Shown here: piece after piece, positions 13,376-26,285 of the stretch
How the letters are laid out: every line of letters begins with the position of its first letter
Numbering within the stretch: the first letter of the stretch is position 1
Assembly (NCBI GenBank): GCA_029582265.1
Contig: CM055816.1
Coordinates: forward strand, 496,001-560,000
Length of the DNA: 64,000 nt
Direction of reading: 5' to 3'
Source of the DNA: Zoroaster sp. YZ-2022
Lineage: Eukaryota > Echinodermata > Asteroidea > Forcipulatida > Zoroasteridae
Translations under genes and position numbers: made by a program
The notes under the pieces: generated by a model
Seen by the model: only the letters and a program-made list of their open reading frames with translations
Told to the model about the DNA's origin: nothing
Databases searched by the model: none

Positions 13376-14010
13376 TTAATATTAAACTTTGTCTTCCGGT
13401 TTGGACAGCAAGTAAGGTCAAATTGGGGTCACCTTTGTGTAAATACTTTTGACAATTAACAATCTGTACAATGGTACAACAATTTCAATTTACCTCCTGT
13501 GGTTGTTGAGATATGATTTTTTTTTAATATTAAACTTTCACTTCCGGTTTGGACAGGAAGTAAGGTCAAATTGGGGTATAAATATTTTTTGACAATTAAC
13601 GATCTGTATAATGGTACAAAATTTGTGAATTTACCTCTTGTGGTTGTTGAGATATGATTTTTTTGAAAATATTAAACTTTGACTTCCGGTTTGGACAGGA
13701 AGTAAGGTCAAATTGGGGTCACCTTTGTGTAAATATTTTTCGACAATTAACAATCTGTATAATGGTACAAAAATTGTGAATTTACCTCTTGTGGTTGTTG
13801 AGATATGATTTTTTTAAATATTAAACTTTGACTTCCGGTTTGGACAGGAAGTAAGGTCAAATTGGGGTCACCTTTTTGTAAATATTTTTCGACAATTAAC
13901 GATCTGTACAATGGTATAAAAATTGTGAATTTACCTCTTGTGGTTGTTGAGATATGATTTTTTTAAATGTTAAACTTTGACTTCCGGTTTGGACAGGAAG
14001 TAAGGTCAAT
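13376..14010 (-). repeat. Five monomers of the ~147-bp ACTTCC/GGAAGT satellite, in reverse orientation
   Basis: CTTCCGGTTTGGACAG recurs at about 13395, 13540, 13685, 13830 and 13980, a period of about 146 bp. Read on the minus strand these are the same monomers that fill the arrays at 42.6-44.0 kb and 57.6-63.1 kb. The array abuts the giant GAA tract; on the minus strand this is the order CTT tract, then monomers, as at the start of the other array elements. It is probably the relic of one such element, with no recognisable head or tail hairpin left. Confidence 0.85.
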
Positions 14011-14017
14011 ACAATAC

Positions 14018-14604
14018 AAGAAGAAGAAGAAGAAGAAGAAGAAGAAGAAGAAGAAGAAGAAGAAGAAGAAGAAGAAGAAGAAGAAGAAGAAGAAGAAGAA
14101 GAAGAAGAAGAAGAAGAAGAAGAAGAAGAAGAAGAAGAAGAAGAAGAAGAAGAAGAAGAAGAAGAAGAAGAAGAAGAAGAAGAAGAAGAAGAAGAAGAAG
14201 AAGAAGAAGAAGAAGAAGAAGAAGAAGAAGAAGAAGAAGAAGAAGAAGAAGAAGAAGAAGAAGAAGAAGAAGAAGAAGAAGAAGAAGAAGAAGAAGAAGA
14301 AGAAGAAGAAGAAGAAGAAGAAGAAGAAGAAGAAGAAGAAGAAGAAGAAGAAGAAGAAGAAGAAGAAGAAGAAGAAGAAGAAGAAGAAGAAGAAGAAGAA
14401 GAAGAAGAAGAAGAAGAAGAAGAAGAAGAAGAAGAAGAAGAAGAAGAAGAAGAAGAAGAAGAAGAAGAAGAAGAAGAAGAAGAAGAAGAAGAAGAAGAAG
14501 AAGAAGAAGAAGAAGAAGAAGAAGAAGAAGAAGAAGAAGAAGAAGAAGAAGAAGAAGAAGAAGAAGAAGAAGAAGAAGAAGAAGAAGAAGAAGAAGAAGA
14601 AGAA
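14018..14604. repeat. Uninterrupted (GAA)~195 microsatellite
   Basis: Purine-only GAA triplets run without a single interruption for about 587 bp. The long lysine or serine open frames across it are artefacts. Long GAA/TTC tracts are known to form triplex (H-DNA) and to stall polymerases. It lies about 2.6 kb upstream of the DUF4806-like start codon and touches satellite monomers. In related elements the same place holds a short (CTT)3-8 tract, so this is probably a huge expansion of that tract. Confidence 0.95.
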
Positions 14605-17517
14605 AAACTATTGTAATTTTTCTCCCACTTAGTCACAAACTTCTGTACACATTCAAAATCATAATCATTGTGCCAAATTTTGATTGCTGCAATCTAATCT
14701 CACCAAGGAGGTCTTCAGACTCGGACACAATTCTATTTGTAAAAGCTAGGCCTATATCATGGCTTTGGTAAAACAAAACAAGATCACTTACCTCAGAATA
14801 AAACAAAAGTTTACAAATGTTAAGATCAGCTACTTAAGAGCCAAGACCACAAGAACTACTGTTCACAAGAATCTCAGAGATTGTAAGAAAACTCTGAAGT
14901 TGCCACATTATAATTCAATCTTATGTAAATTTCTGCACAGTTTAAAAGAGTTGAGTGCTACTCTCTTCACATAAACAACCTTGGATCTGGAGGAAACAAC
15001 CCCAATGGTGACCAAGCTATTTAACCAGTCATGCATTAATCATGAATGGTAGACACACACATATGGCTTTTTTAGGTAGACCTTAATAAATTGAACGAGT
15101 CATTTTTAGTGAGCCATTTTTGGACCTTCAACACAAAATAATAAAACTTTTGGCAGCCATCTTGAAAAAAAGGTACATGGCCCTTAATCAACTTTTTAAT
15201 ACATGGGTCATCTTTTACTTATACCCAGTTTTGATGCTTTTATGGAAAAAAACATTTATTACACCAAACGTTTAAAACAAGCATGGCATGCTAGTGTATG
15301 AGTTGGAATGTACAGTATGAGTGTATAAATGCTCATAGACATTAGAGTTTCAGTTGGTGCTGACAGAATTGTTATGAGTTTGAGTTGAAACCTGTTGAAT
15401 TGACCAGCCTTCATGTAAATTGATTCCTGAAACACCAAAGCACCTAAATTCACTTTATGCCAATTTTTCCTTGTAGTAGATTTATGTTTTTGGATTTTTG
15501 TCAAACTAAAAATACAAATTATGACAAAGTAAAATGTATATAATATAAAAGTGTGCATTTTAATATGTTTTTCTTTCCAATACAATGCGGAAAAAAATAG
15601 TTTCTTAATTATAGCACTAAAAGGGAAGAAGAAAATCTACAATCCCATACAAACTCAACATACTGTGACCAATTCCTATTATTCACATACATACATGTAC
15701 ATGTACGGTACCCTTTGACCAACACAGGTCTTTATCATACAATGTAAATTAATATTATGAAAATTAATATTACATCACAGAGCTTGAAGCCTTGAAGTAT
15801 ATATTTAAAGTTGATAAAATATTAAATACTGTCATCTGCATTAAATGTGAAATTTTATGTACAATGGTTATGGGGAAACATCAACTTTAATTACATGTAC
15901 CATGGAATTAACAAGTTGAAAGAGCAGAGACCCTGCAATGGAGAGCAACTGGCATCTTTATGTAGTCTGTGTGCGGCATGCAGAAATCATGCTATAAAGA
16001 TCAATACAAATACATGTATGAATGGACGACATAGAAAACAGACATACTCTGTACATGTACATACATTAACAGTGGGCGTAAAGTGCTAAAAAGTATTAAA
16101 AAGTAAAAAATAAATAAATAAATTTAAAAAAACAGATTTGTTTCAACAGGATGCCTGAATTCACACATTATTGCACAACAGTATGCATCCATTTACAGGC
16201 ACTTTTTCTAAACTCGTTTTTCATCATGAAGAATTTTTTGGAGAAAGATATATTCAATGAAATGATTGTTGCTTACAAAATTCTCTTTCATATAATACTA
16301 AAATAATTGGTATTGTATATAAATTAATCAGGTTGTTTATTTTACTTTCCCTGACTTTGTTTCACAAACACAGAGAGCATCTTGTACACAAGTGTATGGC
16401 GTTCCCTAGCACAAATGGCCATGAAAGGATTGACTTGAATTATGTCTGATTTCTATAATAGCAAGTAGGTTGGGCTACACCATTAGAAAGATAATAAATC
16501 AGTCTTTCAAACCATATATAGCATGGGTATGGACTGCAAAGAAAGGAAGAAATACGGCTGTTTTAAAAGCTGGTCATGATACTCCCAAATACATGTAAGT
16601 GCTGTGTCATGTGTGGTGACCTTGGTTGACAAAAGTCACTAATGGTAAGCAACAGGGGGTATGTGTGTTGTTGACTAAAGTTGCCAATGGTAGTGAAAGG
16701 ATTAAGGTTGTTAATTTTACTGCAATTAATAACTTTCTTGGATGGTTGTTTTCCAATGGGAAGTAGTAAGTTTTGAATTTACCAGTTTCTACAAATAACC
16801 AGGTGGGAAATTCACATCAAAAAATTCCCACCTGGATTCAGGTTACTTCAGGATACTGTAAGATTGAGAAAAGGGCTTGCTGTTTACAGACAACTACCCC
16901 CTGTCCCTGTCTTCATGAATTGCACAAGTGCACTGGCTGTTAAATACAGAAAATAAATTATGCCAAATGTTTCTGTTAATCTAATCGGAACCCTCCTATT
17001 CTCAAAACCATTCATTTTTCATCGTGTTTTGAGCTAAGTCAATAATTGAAGAATACATATGTGTGGGCAACAAATACCTGTTATTTTTCTAAGAGATTAT
17101 TTATTGGAAAACTTGTTCATTTACATGTATGGTTGTTGAGTGCACAATTAATTGATAGTTGATGACTTTTCATTTTATTTTTAATTACAATAAAAAAATA
17201 GAAAAAAGACATTTTACGAATCTCAATTAATGTCAACAGAACTTCAACCATGTACATGGATGATATATTATTACAGTGGCTTTAATTTTGGCAACAACTA
17301 TTTAGCCAATATGGTGAAACCTATTTTAACAAATACATTTTACTAGGTATACACTGTACGTAAAATGAAAAAAACAAAACAAAACAAAATTTCTTCAACG
17401 GGACAATTTAATACCACATGGTAAACAAAACTGTTTAGTCAATAAAATGTTAAATTTACAATAGGCAAAAAATATACTCTGTACACGTTTACAAAAAAGG
17501 AGCCTGCACAAACCAGT
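14605..17517. other. Non-coding DNA, no gene recognised
   Basis: Short open frames only. Segments near 15684, 15840, 16086 and 16740-16850 echo 11676, 11800, 11985 and 12780-12900 at low similarity. An inverted pair CAGGTGGGAA / TTCCCACCTG lies at 16799-16835. Nothing else stands out. Confidence 0.4.
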
Positions 17518-17796
17518 AGGGGTGTAACGATTTAGTGATGCATCAATTATCGCGATACTAAAATGCTGCGATACGCATCACAATACAAAACCGTGAATCG
17601 CGACACTGATGACTTTTTTGGTTCACACAAAATTTCATCAGAATATAAAACAAAAAATGAATTTTATGCGAATAAAATTTGGTTTTACAAATATAAGCAC
17701 TTCATATCTGACATTTAGACCACACAAATTCAGTGAAGCCTATATATATAGCCTTTTTTCAGGGGAAAGGGGAAAAACAGGAAACCGTGTATATTT
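17518..17796. mobile_element. Left part of a second hAT-like element, split by the hairpin-element chain
   Basis: It starts TAGGGGTGTAACGATTTAG and is rich in CGATAC/GCATCA words, like the terminus of the 10307-10782 element. A piece resembling the body of that element (GGGTAATTCACAACAT, compare 10714) reappears at 22915-22990, just after the first hairpin element. A terminus in the opposite sense (ATCGTTACACCC, ending near 44153) appears after the last one. The simplest reading is one hAT-like element opened by nested insertions, but I could not confirm matching target duplications. Confidence 0.5.
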
Positions 17797-18430
17797 AGGT
17801 GTTCGAGAGCGCAGCGCGAACACCTATTGTTTTTGTACTGTTTTTTTTTTTTTTTTTTTTACTTCTCCTTCTTCTCAGTGGCGATCTGTCCGGTAACAAA
17901 GGCATCCTTGCTAAGCATATACAGCCTTCAAACTTAACACATAAACAGAACATATCAAGCAGACGAAACCGTTTTCTGTGACGTCATGATTACGTCATCA
18001 GGTGTCGAATTACGCTAAATCAAAGTTTAATATTTCGAAAAATCATATCTCATGAACCACAAAAGATATTTTCACAATCTTTGCATCATCTGAAAGATGT
18101 TGAATTATGTGATTTTTCGTTTTTAGACGTGACCCCAATCTGACCTCTCCTTCCGGTCGAAACCGGAAGTTGAACATTTCAAAATTTCAAAAAATCATAT
18201 CTCATGAACCATAGAAGATATTTTCACAATCTTTTTATTATCCTAAAGATCTTGAACTATGTCACATTTCGTTTTCAGACGTGACCCCAATCTGACCTTT
18301 CCTTCCGGTCGAAACCGGAAGGTTAAGTGAAACAATACGCTGAATTACTATTCCCTGTATGTACGAATAGATATATCGCGCGTGCACAGAATACGTACAC
18401 ACAGCAATATACGGAGTTTAATATTGGCCT

Positions 18431-18797
18431 ACAACGTAAAGGCCTTGTCACACGGGGCAATTTTCGGGCAATTTTCAGGCAATAAAAGTTGCTGGCAATG
18501 AGATTGCTCGGAGATTGCCCTGTGTGGCATTTCATGCAATCCAGTGGCAATGACTAGACTATACTAGCTGGCTTTCTACTTTGAGGCAATCTGTCGAGGC
18601 AATCTCCAATCACATTGCGTATCAGTGATCACGTGACATTTTATCACAAGCAAAACATTTTCAGCGGCGGCCATTTAATTCTCGTTTACATGAAAAAATA
18701 CTGAGGAATTTTGCCGTTCTTTTTAACTCCAAAGCAAAATACAAGAAACTAAAATGGGTTACCGAGAAAGAGGAAAATATAATTGCATTATTAAGAG
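18431..18797 (+). pseudogene. Harbinger-like end or captured promoter and first exon inside copy a
   Basis: The sequence begins GGCCTTGTCACACGGGGC and then repeats GGCAAT/ATTGCC words many times, a look I associate with PIF/Harbinger termini. It leads through a GATCACGTGAC box and GCGGCGGCCAT, promoter-like words, to an open reading frame ending in KKLKWVTEKEENIIALLR. That frame is cut by a consensus donor (AG/GTGAGT, GT at 18798). The peptide resembles the start of a MADF/Myb-like domain, a protein that Harbinger elements also encode. No in-frame ATG is obvious, so it may be a fragment. Cargo in an element, or a Harbinger insertion, would both explain it. Confidence 0.35.
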
Positions 18798-19832
18798 GTG
18801 AGTAGACATTATTTAGAGGTTTATTGGCCTAGAATGTGCGTTTGTAAAGTAGGCCTATCGTAGACATAATTATTGCATGCACAATCCAATGGAGGTTCGT
18901 GACGGACGAAACTGTTGCACTGCATCTATTTCGTAAAAACTATATTGAGTCTACACTTTCCCTGTTTTTGCAGTGTACCTACATGATTTTACGTTTGCAT
19001 TTTAACTAAGGATAATGACTGAGCATGGATAGATGCTATATTGTCCAGAAAATTTTTAAAAACTGTGCCATGCAGTCAAAGTCAAAAGAGCATCGTTGGA
19101 AAATACTTCATTGTGTAACTCGCCTGTACAGTACATGTACATGTATGCAAATCCATGTAAATAATTATATACATGTTCGTGTGTTGTTGTCTCTTCTGCA
19201 ATTCTGCATGTTCTTCGTGTCAGCGAAATATATCCCTAACTCAACCTAAAGAGATGCTTTTACTTGATTAGTCTGCTAGTTGTAGTCACAAAATTGTCAT
19301 AGGGGCACCTGTTTTTTCTGAGCTAGGTTACATTTGTTGTTTTGTTATTATTAAACATAAAAAGTCTGTCCCTCTATGCTTTAAAGAAAGGTCAGGTCTT
19401 ATAACATAAAAAAAGATGAAGAGCCTGCATAAAAAAAGAAAACTAATAAATGAAGAAAAAGCTGCAGAGGGATGAGTTAATATGAGTTAATTGGAAAATA
19501 AACATGCAGGTGTGTTGGTGGACAACATGTGTACACCAACATTCAGGATGGAAAATGCAAATGGGGTAGGGGTGATGAAGGTTGTTTTTGCAATTATAAA
19601 GGGCATTCTCTTACTGGAGTAATATATGTTGGTCTTTCCCTATTCAGAATTTATTTTTTCACAGAATCATTTGAACATTTCTTTATATTTTGTATTTTAG
19701 CTCTCCAGTATGCTGAGTAATTGGAATTAGATGCAATGGCTGGCATCAGTGAGAATCAGTTCAACAGCCTAGAAAGCATCTAAAACACAAGCCCCAAGGT
19801 AACCAATAAATCTGTGGTACAATTATTGTAAA

Positions 19833-19860
19833 TGTGTGTGTGTGTGTGTGTGTGTGTGTG
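19833..19860. repeat. (TG)14 microsatellite
   Basis: Uninterrupted TG dinucleotides within the unique middle part of copy a. Confidence 0.95.
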
Positions 19861-22800
19861 GATGATTGCATTCCTCCTGACTGCCCTATGATCCACTCAC
19901 ATGACCCCACCAACCTACATTGAAGATTGTGATTTTTATTTTCAAAAAGCAATTCTTTTAAAACTTTATCCACAATGTTGTATTCTTTCCCAGTGAAAAC
20001 AGGTCAACTCGTATGCGTGCCAACTCGTACTATTACCAACTCATACTCATTTTGGTCAACTCGACCCGTAAAGATATTTATTACTGAATATTTACTGGCA
20101 TGTGTACGGGTTGACATCCGGTTAATTTAGCTACACTATAGTGTCTATAGTTCCTCATAATACTAGTAGTGCTTATGTCTTGTGTGGTGATGGATGCATT
20201 GCAGTTTACTTGATACTAGCACTTAATTTTTCTCACTAAAGTAGTCCAGAAACAAATATCAGCACATTTATTGAGATAATGAAACAGTCACATCATGGAG
20301 GAAGGAAGACGTCACATGTAACTTTCTATTCCATTGTAAAACCTAACTTAAAGGCATTGTTCTGAAGGGATCATTTTCTAAAGTTGCATAAGTTTTCTGA
20401 AGTTACATCAATCCATCATCCTGATAATAACATATGAGGGCATTCTAAGTTATGTGTGTTTTGTTAGCATGACCCATTATTCTTCGTCCCTCTTTGAAAA
20501 CATTTAATATTGTTTTTACATGATTAGTTTATATTTCAGATCATCGGTATCCATTTGTGCTACTGCTACAAGGTGTGTCAGAGTCTGTGTAACTTTGTGA
20601 TCCAATGGCCAGCATTTGAAGTTTATCCATTCATCAAAGGAGTTAATGTATGATTCAAATTATTTTATATGGACTTATCCTATCTGTGGCAGTCTTTACC
20701 CTCAAGAGAATTGATTTTAGGACCTCAAGACATATATCTAGGTCTTTCTAGGAATTTCTTTAACATGTTAGAACAAAATTAGTACTGAGGAATTCTTATT
20801 ATATTTTTGACTGGACCCAAACATCCTCACAAAATGTAGTTATTAAGCAATATCTGTTGGTGATCTAGTAAAATGTATATTGCCGACAGTGAATCCCTGG
20901 CAGTTGGGCCATATAAACATAGTAAACATAACCCCAATCTTCATTGCATGGGTGTGTCAGCCTTGGAAATACCTTTTGCCAGATCACCCAATTAAAGCAC
21001 TAGTATAAGGGGCCCCTTATACTTGTATTGCTTGTTTGCCCTCCTTCCCTAGTTCTTGGATTCTATTGTGCTGCAATGATAGACCAAAAGAATTTTAGAA
21101 AACAAATGTGTTGGTTCATCACCAGTGGCAGTACATGCCATCACTAAGAACTTGAGGGGAGGGGAAGGCATTTTATTCCAAAATTACCGATTCCAATGAC
21201 AACCCCTGAATGTCACCCATTCTGAACTCACTAAATCGTACATACAGAGTGTACATTTATTTTAAATGCAGATTGTTTCTGTTTTCTTGTCAACAAAGGA
21301 TCATGGTTGGGTTCATTTACACTGAAGTCATTTCACTTGTTGCATGTGTAAGACCATGTACACTCATTTCTAGATTGGTTACAAGTAGGTTAAACAGGTC
21401 AACAAAGTGGTTTAAATTGATTGTGGGGAGGGAAATGTGGAACCACAAAAGTCAAGTCATGAAACCCAACAGACAGTTAAAATAAATATGTATTTCATTG
21501 TTTTATTAGCAATTTACAAGCACCCATACAACTCTTTGATTATTTCAGTGTCTAACAATTTATGTACAAAATGGCATCTGATCTTTATGTTGTAAATCTG
21601 TAGTATGGACAGACATTTTGCCAATCATGTGTACAACCTTGAAAATGTAAAAATCAATGTAGAATTTGTTTTCAAATTTTATAAATTATTTTGTAATTAT
21701 TTGCAGATTAGGTGAAAACAAAGACAATTTATAAGCATGTCACAACAAGGAGATGCTTGATTACAGTGTCACTATCATTGTCAATTTATCATTATATATT
21801 TTTTTTATAAACTTGACCTGAAAGTGAAGTATATTATAAATAAAGATCACTCTCAGTATAAAAACATGCAGTCCATCAATTAAATAAATTTTTATACAAG
21901 ACTTAATACCAATGTTGGCTTCATTTAAATCTAGAATTGAAAGGTTTTTCCATAAAAAAATGAAAAGGGCAAGCAATTATCAAATTTGATCCAGTGGATA
22001 TAATTACATTTAATTTTGTTTGAATTGGGAATTATTTACTTTTTGTGGGGGGCAGGGGAAGATGGAAAGCACGGATGCAAGCTTTCTTCCAACTTTATCA
22101 TGTAGTAGTTATAAGCTTGTTTTCTAATGAAAGGCTAATTAGCTGATATCCATACAAGCAACCCCCAGCCAATTTTAATCCAGTTACTATACATGTAGTC
22201 CCCTTCTACGCTAAATAAACTTTGTGACTTTATGCCCATAATAATGCTGAATAGGTTGATCTGGCTGCCTACAACCCTGTCAAACTATTTTCATATGAGT
22301 GATTTTTAATGTTGATTTATCATCGAGCATGGTTTTTGACAAGTATGTGTTGGGCTAGTGTCAATATTTAAAATAAAAAAGTGTTCCAAGTCACACTTGT
22401 TAATTTCTAATTTATTGCTTAAATCTCACAACTTTTTCAAGTTCAACAGCCAATATCTCAAGAACTAAATGACATATTAGAAAACAAAAAACACAATTGA
22501 ATTCCTTACATTAATAGCTTGTAATTCTTGTGAAATGACTTATCATAAATGCTTTGCCAATGGTCCAATTAGTGGCACACGAAGTAACGATTTTACAAAT
22601 ATTAAAAGGTCATATCTCATAGCTTTAATTTGATGTATAAGTTGACAATTTGTTATTTTTTCATAATCATGAGGAGGTCATATATGACCTTCAAACCACT
22701 TAATCTGACCTTTACTTCCTGTCCAAACAGTAAGTTCAAATTCAACACATTCTAACGCAAAATTGATATGTCTTTTGAATATGAAATTGATAGTTATTAT

Positions 22801-22914
22801 AAAAGATGACAAACCCTTGCACAATATAATATTTACATCATCGTTGAAAATTTGATTGAACCGGAAGTGGACTCGAACACCGTGTGTTTGTTCTAACAAA
22901 CACTTAAGCTCTAG

Positions 22915-23046
22915 TTTTATGTGCTTTTTTTATTGTGTCTAAGTCTGTGCGCAACATTGGGTAATTCACAACATCAGGCCTACTGACATATATTTAGGTG
23001 TTCGGGTATGTGCCCAAAACACCTATTGTTTTTGTTCGTTTTTTTT
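22915..23046 (+). mobile_element. hAT remnant plus orphan 5' head of a hairpin-ended element (family B)
   Basis: 22915-22990 resembles the hAT-like body. At 22996 a family-B head begins: AGGTGTTCGGG, loop, CCCAAAACACCT, then ATTGTTTTTGTTCG and a T run. The T run is interrupted at 23047 by copy b. The expected continuation (TTTTACTTCTTCTTC and the array) appears only at 42508, after copies b, c and d. So the head here and array e probably form one element opened by nested insertion into its T run. Confidence 0.55.
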
Positions 23047-24299
23047 AGGTGTTCGAGAGCGCAGCGCGAAGACCTATTGTTTTTGTACTGTTTTTTTTTC
23101 TTTTCTTCTTCTCAGTGGCGCTTGTCCGGCAACAAAGGCATCCTTGCTAAGCATATACAGCCTTCAAACTTAACACATGAACAGAACATAACAAGCTGAC
23201 GAAACCGTTTGCTGTGACGTCATGATTACGTCATCAGGTGTCGAATTACGCTAAATCAAAGTTTAATAATTCAAAAAATTATATCTCATGAACCACAAAA
23301 GATATTTTCACAATCTTTGCAGCATCTGAAAGATCTTGAATTATGTGATGTTTCGTTTTTAGACGTAATCCTAATCTGACCTCTCCTTCCGGTCAAAACC
23401 GGAAGTTGAAAATTGCAAAATTTCAAAAAATCATATCTCATGAACCATAGAAGATATTTTCACAATCTTTTTATCATCTTAAATATCTTAAACTAGGTCA
23501 CATTTCGTTTTCAGACGTGACCCCAATCTGGCCTTTCCTTCCGGTCGAAACCGGAAGGTTAAGTGAAACAATATGCTGAATTACTATTTATTCCCTGTAT
23601 GTACAAATAGCCCATATCGCCCGTGTAAAAATTCAAGAAGTTACCAGACATAACTTTATGAAACACGAGGGGGAGCACCTATTTTTAATAAATTTTCACG
23701 GATTTTCACATATAATTTTCAGGAGATCTAATGTTAACGATGAATTTCATTTAGTTTTAATGGTTGTTTATTACAAAAAGTTAAGATTTAGTATAATTTG
23801 TTATTATTTTTTGCTATAGCAGTACTGGCATTTCAGTCCAAGAGAAGGGGTGTATCTGATAACCACCTTTCCAATTCATGTCAGTTAAACATTTATTTAA
23901 ATCTAAGCCCAATCTTAAATCTTTTTTAAAAAGAGGACAGAAACATCTTGCAACTTCAGCTATGCAGAATTTATGCTGGGTGTGATTTTCGACATAATGA
24001 AGCAGTAGTCGTCAGTCAATGGAATTGGTAATTTGGGCCCCTTATACTCTTATTTTCCCCTCCCCTTCCCTAGTTCTTGGATTCTATAGTGCTGCAATGA
24101 TAGCCAAACAAATTTAGAAAACAAATGTGTTGGTTCATCACCAGTGGCAGTACATGCCATCACCAAGAACTTGGGGGAGGGGGCAGGCATTTTATTCCAA
24201 AATTACCGATTCCAATGACAACCCCTGAATGTCACCCATTCTGAACTGTCACTAAATCGTACGTATACAGAGCGTACATTTATTATAAATGCAGATTGT

Positions 24300-26285
24300 T
24301 TCTGTTTTGTTGTCAACAAAGGATCATAGTTGGGTTCATTTACACTGAAGTCATTTCACTTGTTACATGTGTAAGACCATGTACACTCATTTCTAGATTG
24401 GTTACAAGTAGGTTAAACAAGTCAACAAAGTGGTTTCAATTGATTGTGGGGGAGGGAAATGTGTAACCACAAAAGTCAAGTCATGAAACCCAACAGACAG
24501 TTAAAATAAATATGCATTTCATTGTTTTATTAGCAATTTACAAGCACCGATGGAACTCTTGATTATTTCAATGTCTAAACATTTATGTACAAAATGGCAT
24601 CTGATCTTTAGGTTGTAATTCTGTAGTATGGATGCAGTATAGGTGAAAACAAAGACAGTTTATAAGCATGTCACAATAAGGAGATGCTTGATTACAGTGT
24701 CACTATCATTGTCAATTTATCATTATATTTTTGTTGTAAACAACCTGAAAGTGAAGTATATTATAAATAAAGATTAAATTTATTTTTGTACAAGACTTAA
24801 TACCAAGAGATAAATACCAATGTTGGCTTCATTTAAATCTAAAATTGAAAGGTTTTTTCCAAAAACAAAGTGAAAAGGGCAACCAATTATCAGATTTGAT
24901 CCAGTGGATATATATTCTGTTTTCTTGTCAACAAAGGATCATGGTTGGGTTCATTTACACTGAAGTCATTTCACTTGTTACATGTGTAAGACCATGTACA
25001 CTCGTTTCTAGATTGGTTACAAGTAGGTTAAACAGGTCAACAAAGTGGTTTCAATTGATTGTGGGGGAGGGAAGTGTGTAACCACAAAAGTCAAGTCATG
25101 AAACCCAACAGACAGTTAAAATAAATATGTATTTCATTGCTTTATCAGCAATTTACAAGCACCCATACAACTCTTTGATTATTTCAATGTCTAACAATTT
25201 ATGTACAAAATGGCATCTGATCTTTACAGACATTTTCCCAATCTTGAAAGCTACAACCTTGAAAAGTTAAAAATCAATGTATAATTTGTTTTCAAATTTT
25301 ATAAATAATTTTTTAGTTATTTGCGGTATAGGTGAAAACAAAGACAGTTTATAAGCATGTCACAATAAGGAGATGCTTGATTACAGTGTCACTATCATTG
25401 TCAATTTATCATTATGTTTTTGTTATAAACTTAACCTGATTAAATTTATTTTTGTACAAGACTTAATACCAAGAGATAAATACCAATGTTGGCTTCATTT
25501 AAATCTAAAATTGAAAGGTTTTTCCATAAACAAAGTGAAAAGGGCAACCAATTATCAGATTTGATCCAGTGGATATATATTCTGTTTTCTTGTCAACAAA
25601 GGATCATGGTTGGGTTCATTTACACTGAAGTCATTTCACTTGTTACATGTGTAAGACCATGTACACTCATTTCTAGATTGGTTACAAGTAGGTTAAACAG
25701 GTCAACAAAGTGGTTTCAATTGATTGTGGGGGAGGGAAGTGTGTAACCACAAACGTCAAGTCATGAAACCCAACAGACAGTTAAAATAAATATGTATTTC
25801 ATTGCTTTATCAGCAATTTACAAGCACCCATACAACTCTTTGATTATTTCAATGTCTAACAATTTATGTACAAAATGGCATCTGATCTTTAGGTTGTAAT
25901 TCTGTAGTATGGATGCAGCTACAGACATTTTGCCAATCATGTGTACAACCTTGAAAATGTAAAAATCAATGTAGAATTTATTTTCCAATTTTATTAATTA
26001 TTTTCAGTATAGGTGAAAACAAAGACAGTTTAACATGTCACAATAAGGAGATCCTTGATTACAGTGTCACTATCATTGTCAATTCAATTTATCATTATAT
26101 TTTTGTTATAAACTTAACCTGAAAGTGAAGTATATTATAAATAAAGATGAAATTTATTTTTGTACAAGACTTAATACCAAGAGATAAATACCAATGTTGG
26201 CTTCATTTAAATCTAAAATTGAAAGGTTTTTCATATACAAACTGAAAAGGGCAACCAATTATCAGATTTGATCCAGTGGATATAA
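24300..26285 (+). repeat. Threefold tandem duplication (~640 bp) inside copy b
   Basis: The block beginning TTCTGTTTTCTTGTCAACAA recurs at 24300, 24915 and 25580, each time continuing through ATCATGGTTGGGTTCATTTA to GATCCAGTGGATATA. Copies a and d contain the block once (21262 and 35697). Units differ by small deletions. Short open frames recur in each unit only because the DNA is duplicated. Confidence 0.85.

Larger units (their letters stand above)
17797..22914 (+). mobile_element. Hairpin-ended Helitron-like element, copy a (5.1 kb)
   Basis: The 5' end is a hairpin (17797-17825) with arms AGGTGTTCG and CGAACACCT, followed by ATTGTTTTTG, a T run and a CTT-rich tract. The 3' end is a stem GTGTTTGTT/AACAAACAC (22884-22903) followed by CTCTAG, with T on both flanks. 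The first ~530 bp carry two diverged satellite-type monomers, a TGACGTCATGATTACGTCA double CRE-like site and the palindromic CCGGT/ACCGG core at two places. The middle (18431-20960) is unique cargo, and the last ~1.9 kb is shared with copies b and d. No Rep/helicase frame is visible, so it is non-autonomous. Helitron-type origin rests on structure only; a foldback element is the alternative. Confidence 0.65.

Noticed and set aside
13896..14636. Long poly-Ser and poly-Lys open frames
   Set aside because: They are translations of the GAA/TTC microsatellite and have no independent coding support.
21210..21485. Recurring frame with SCQQRIMVGFIYTEVIS in copies a, b and d
   Set aside because: It recurs because the DNA was duplicated. 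It is short, lacks a conserved start, is broken differently in each copy, and has no domain.
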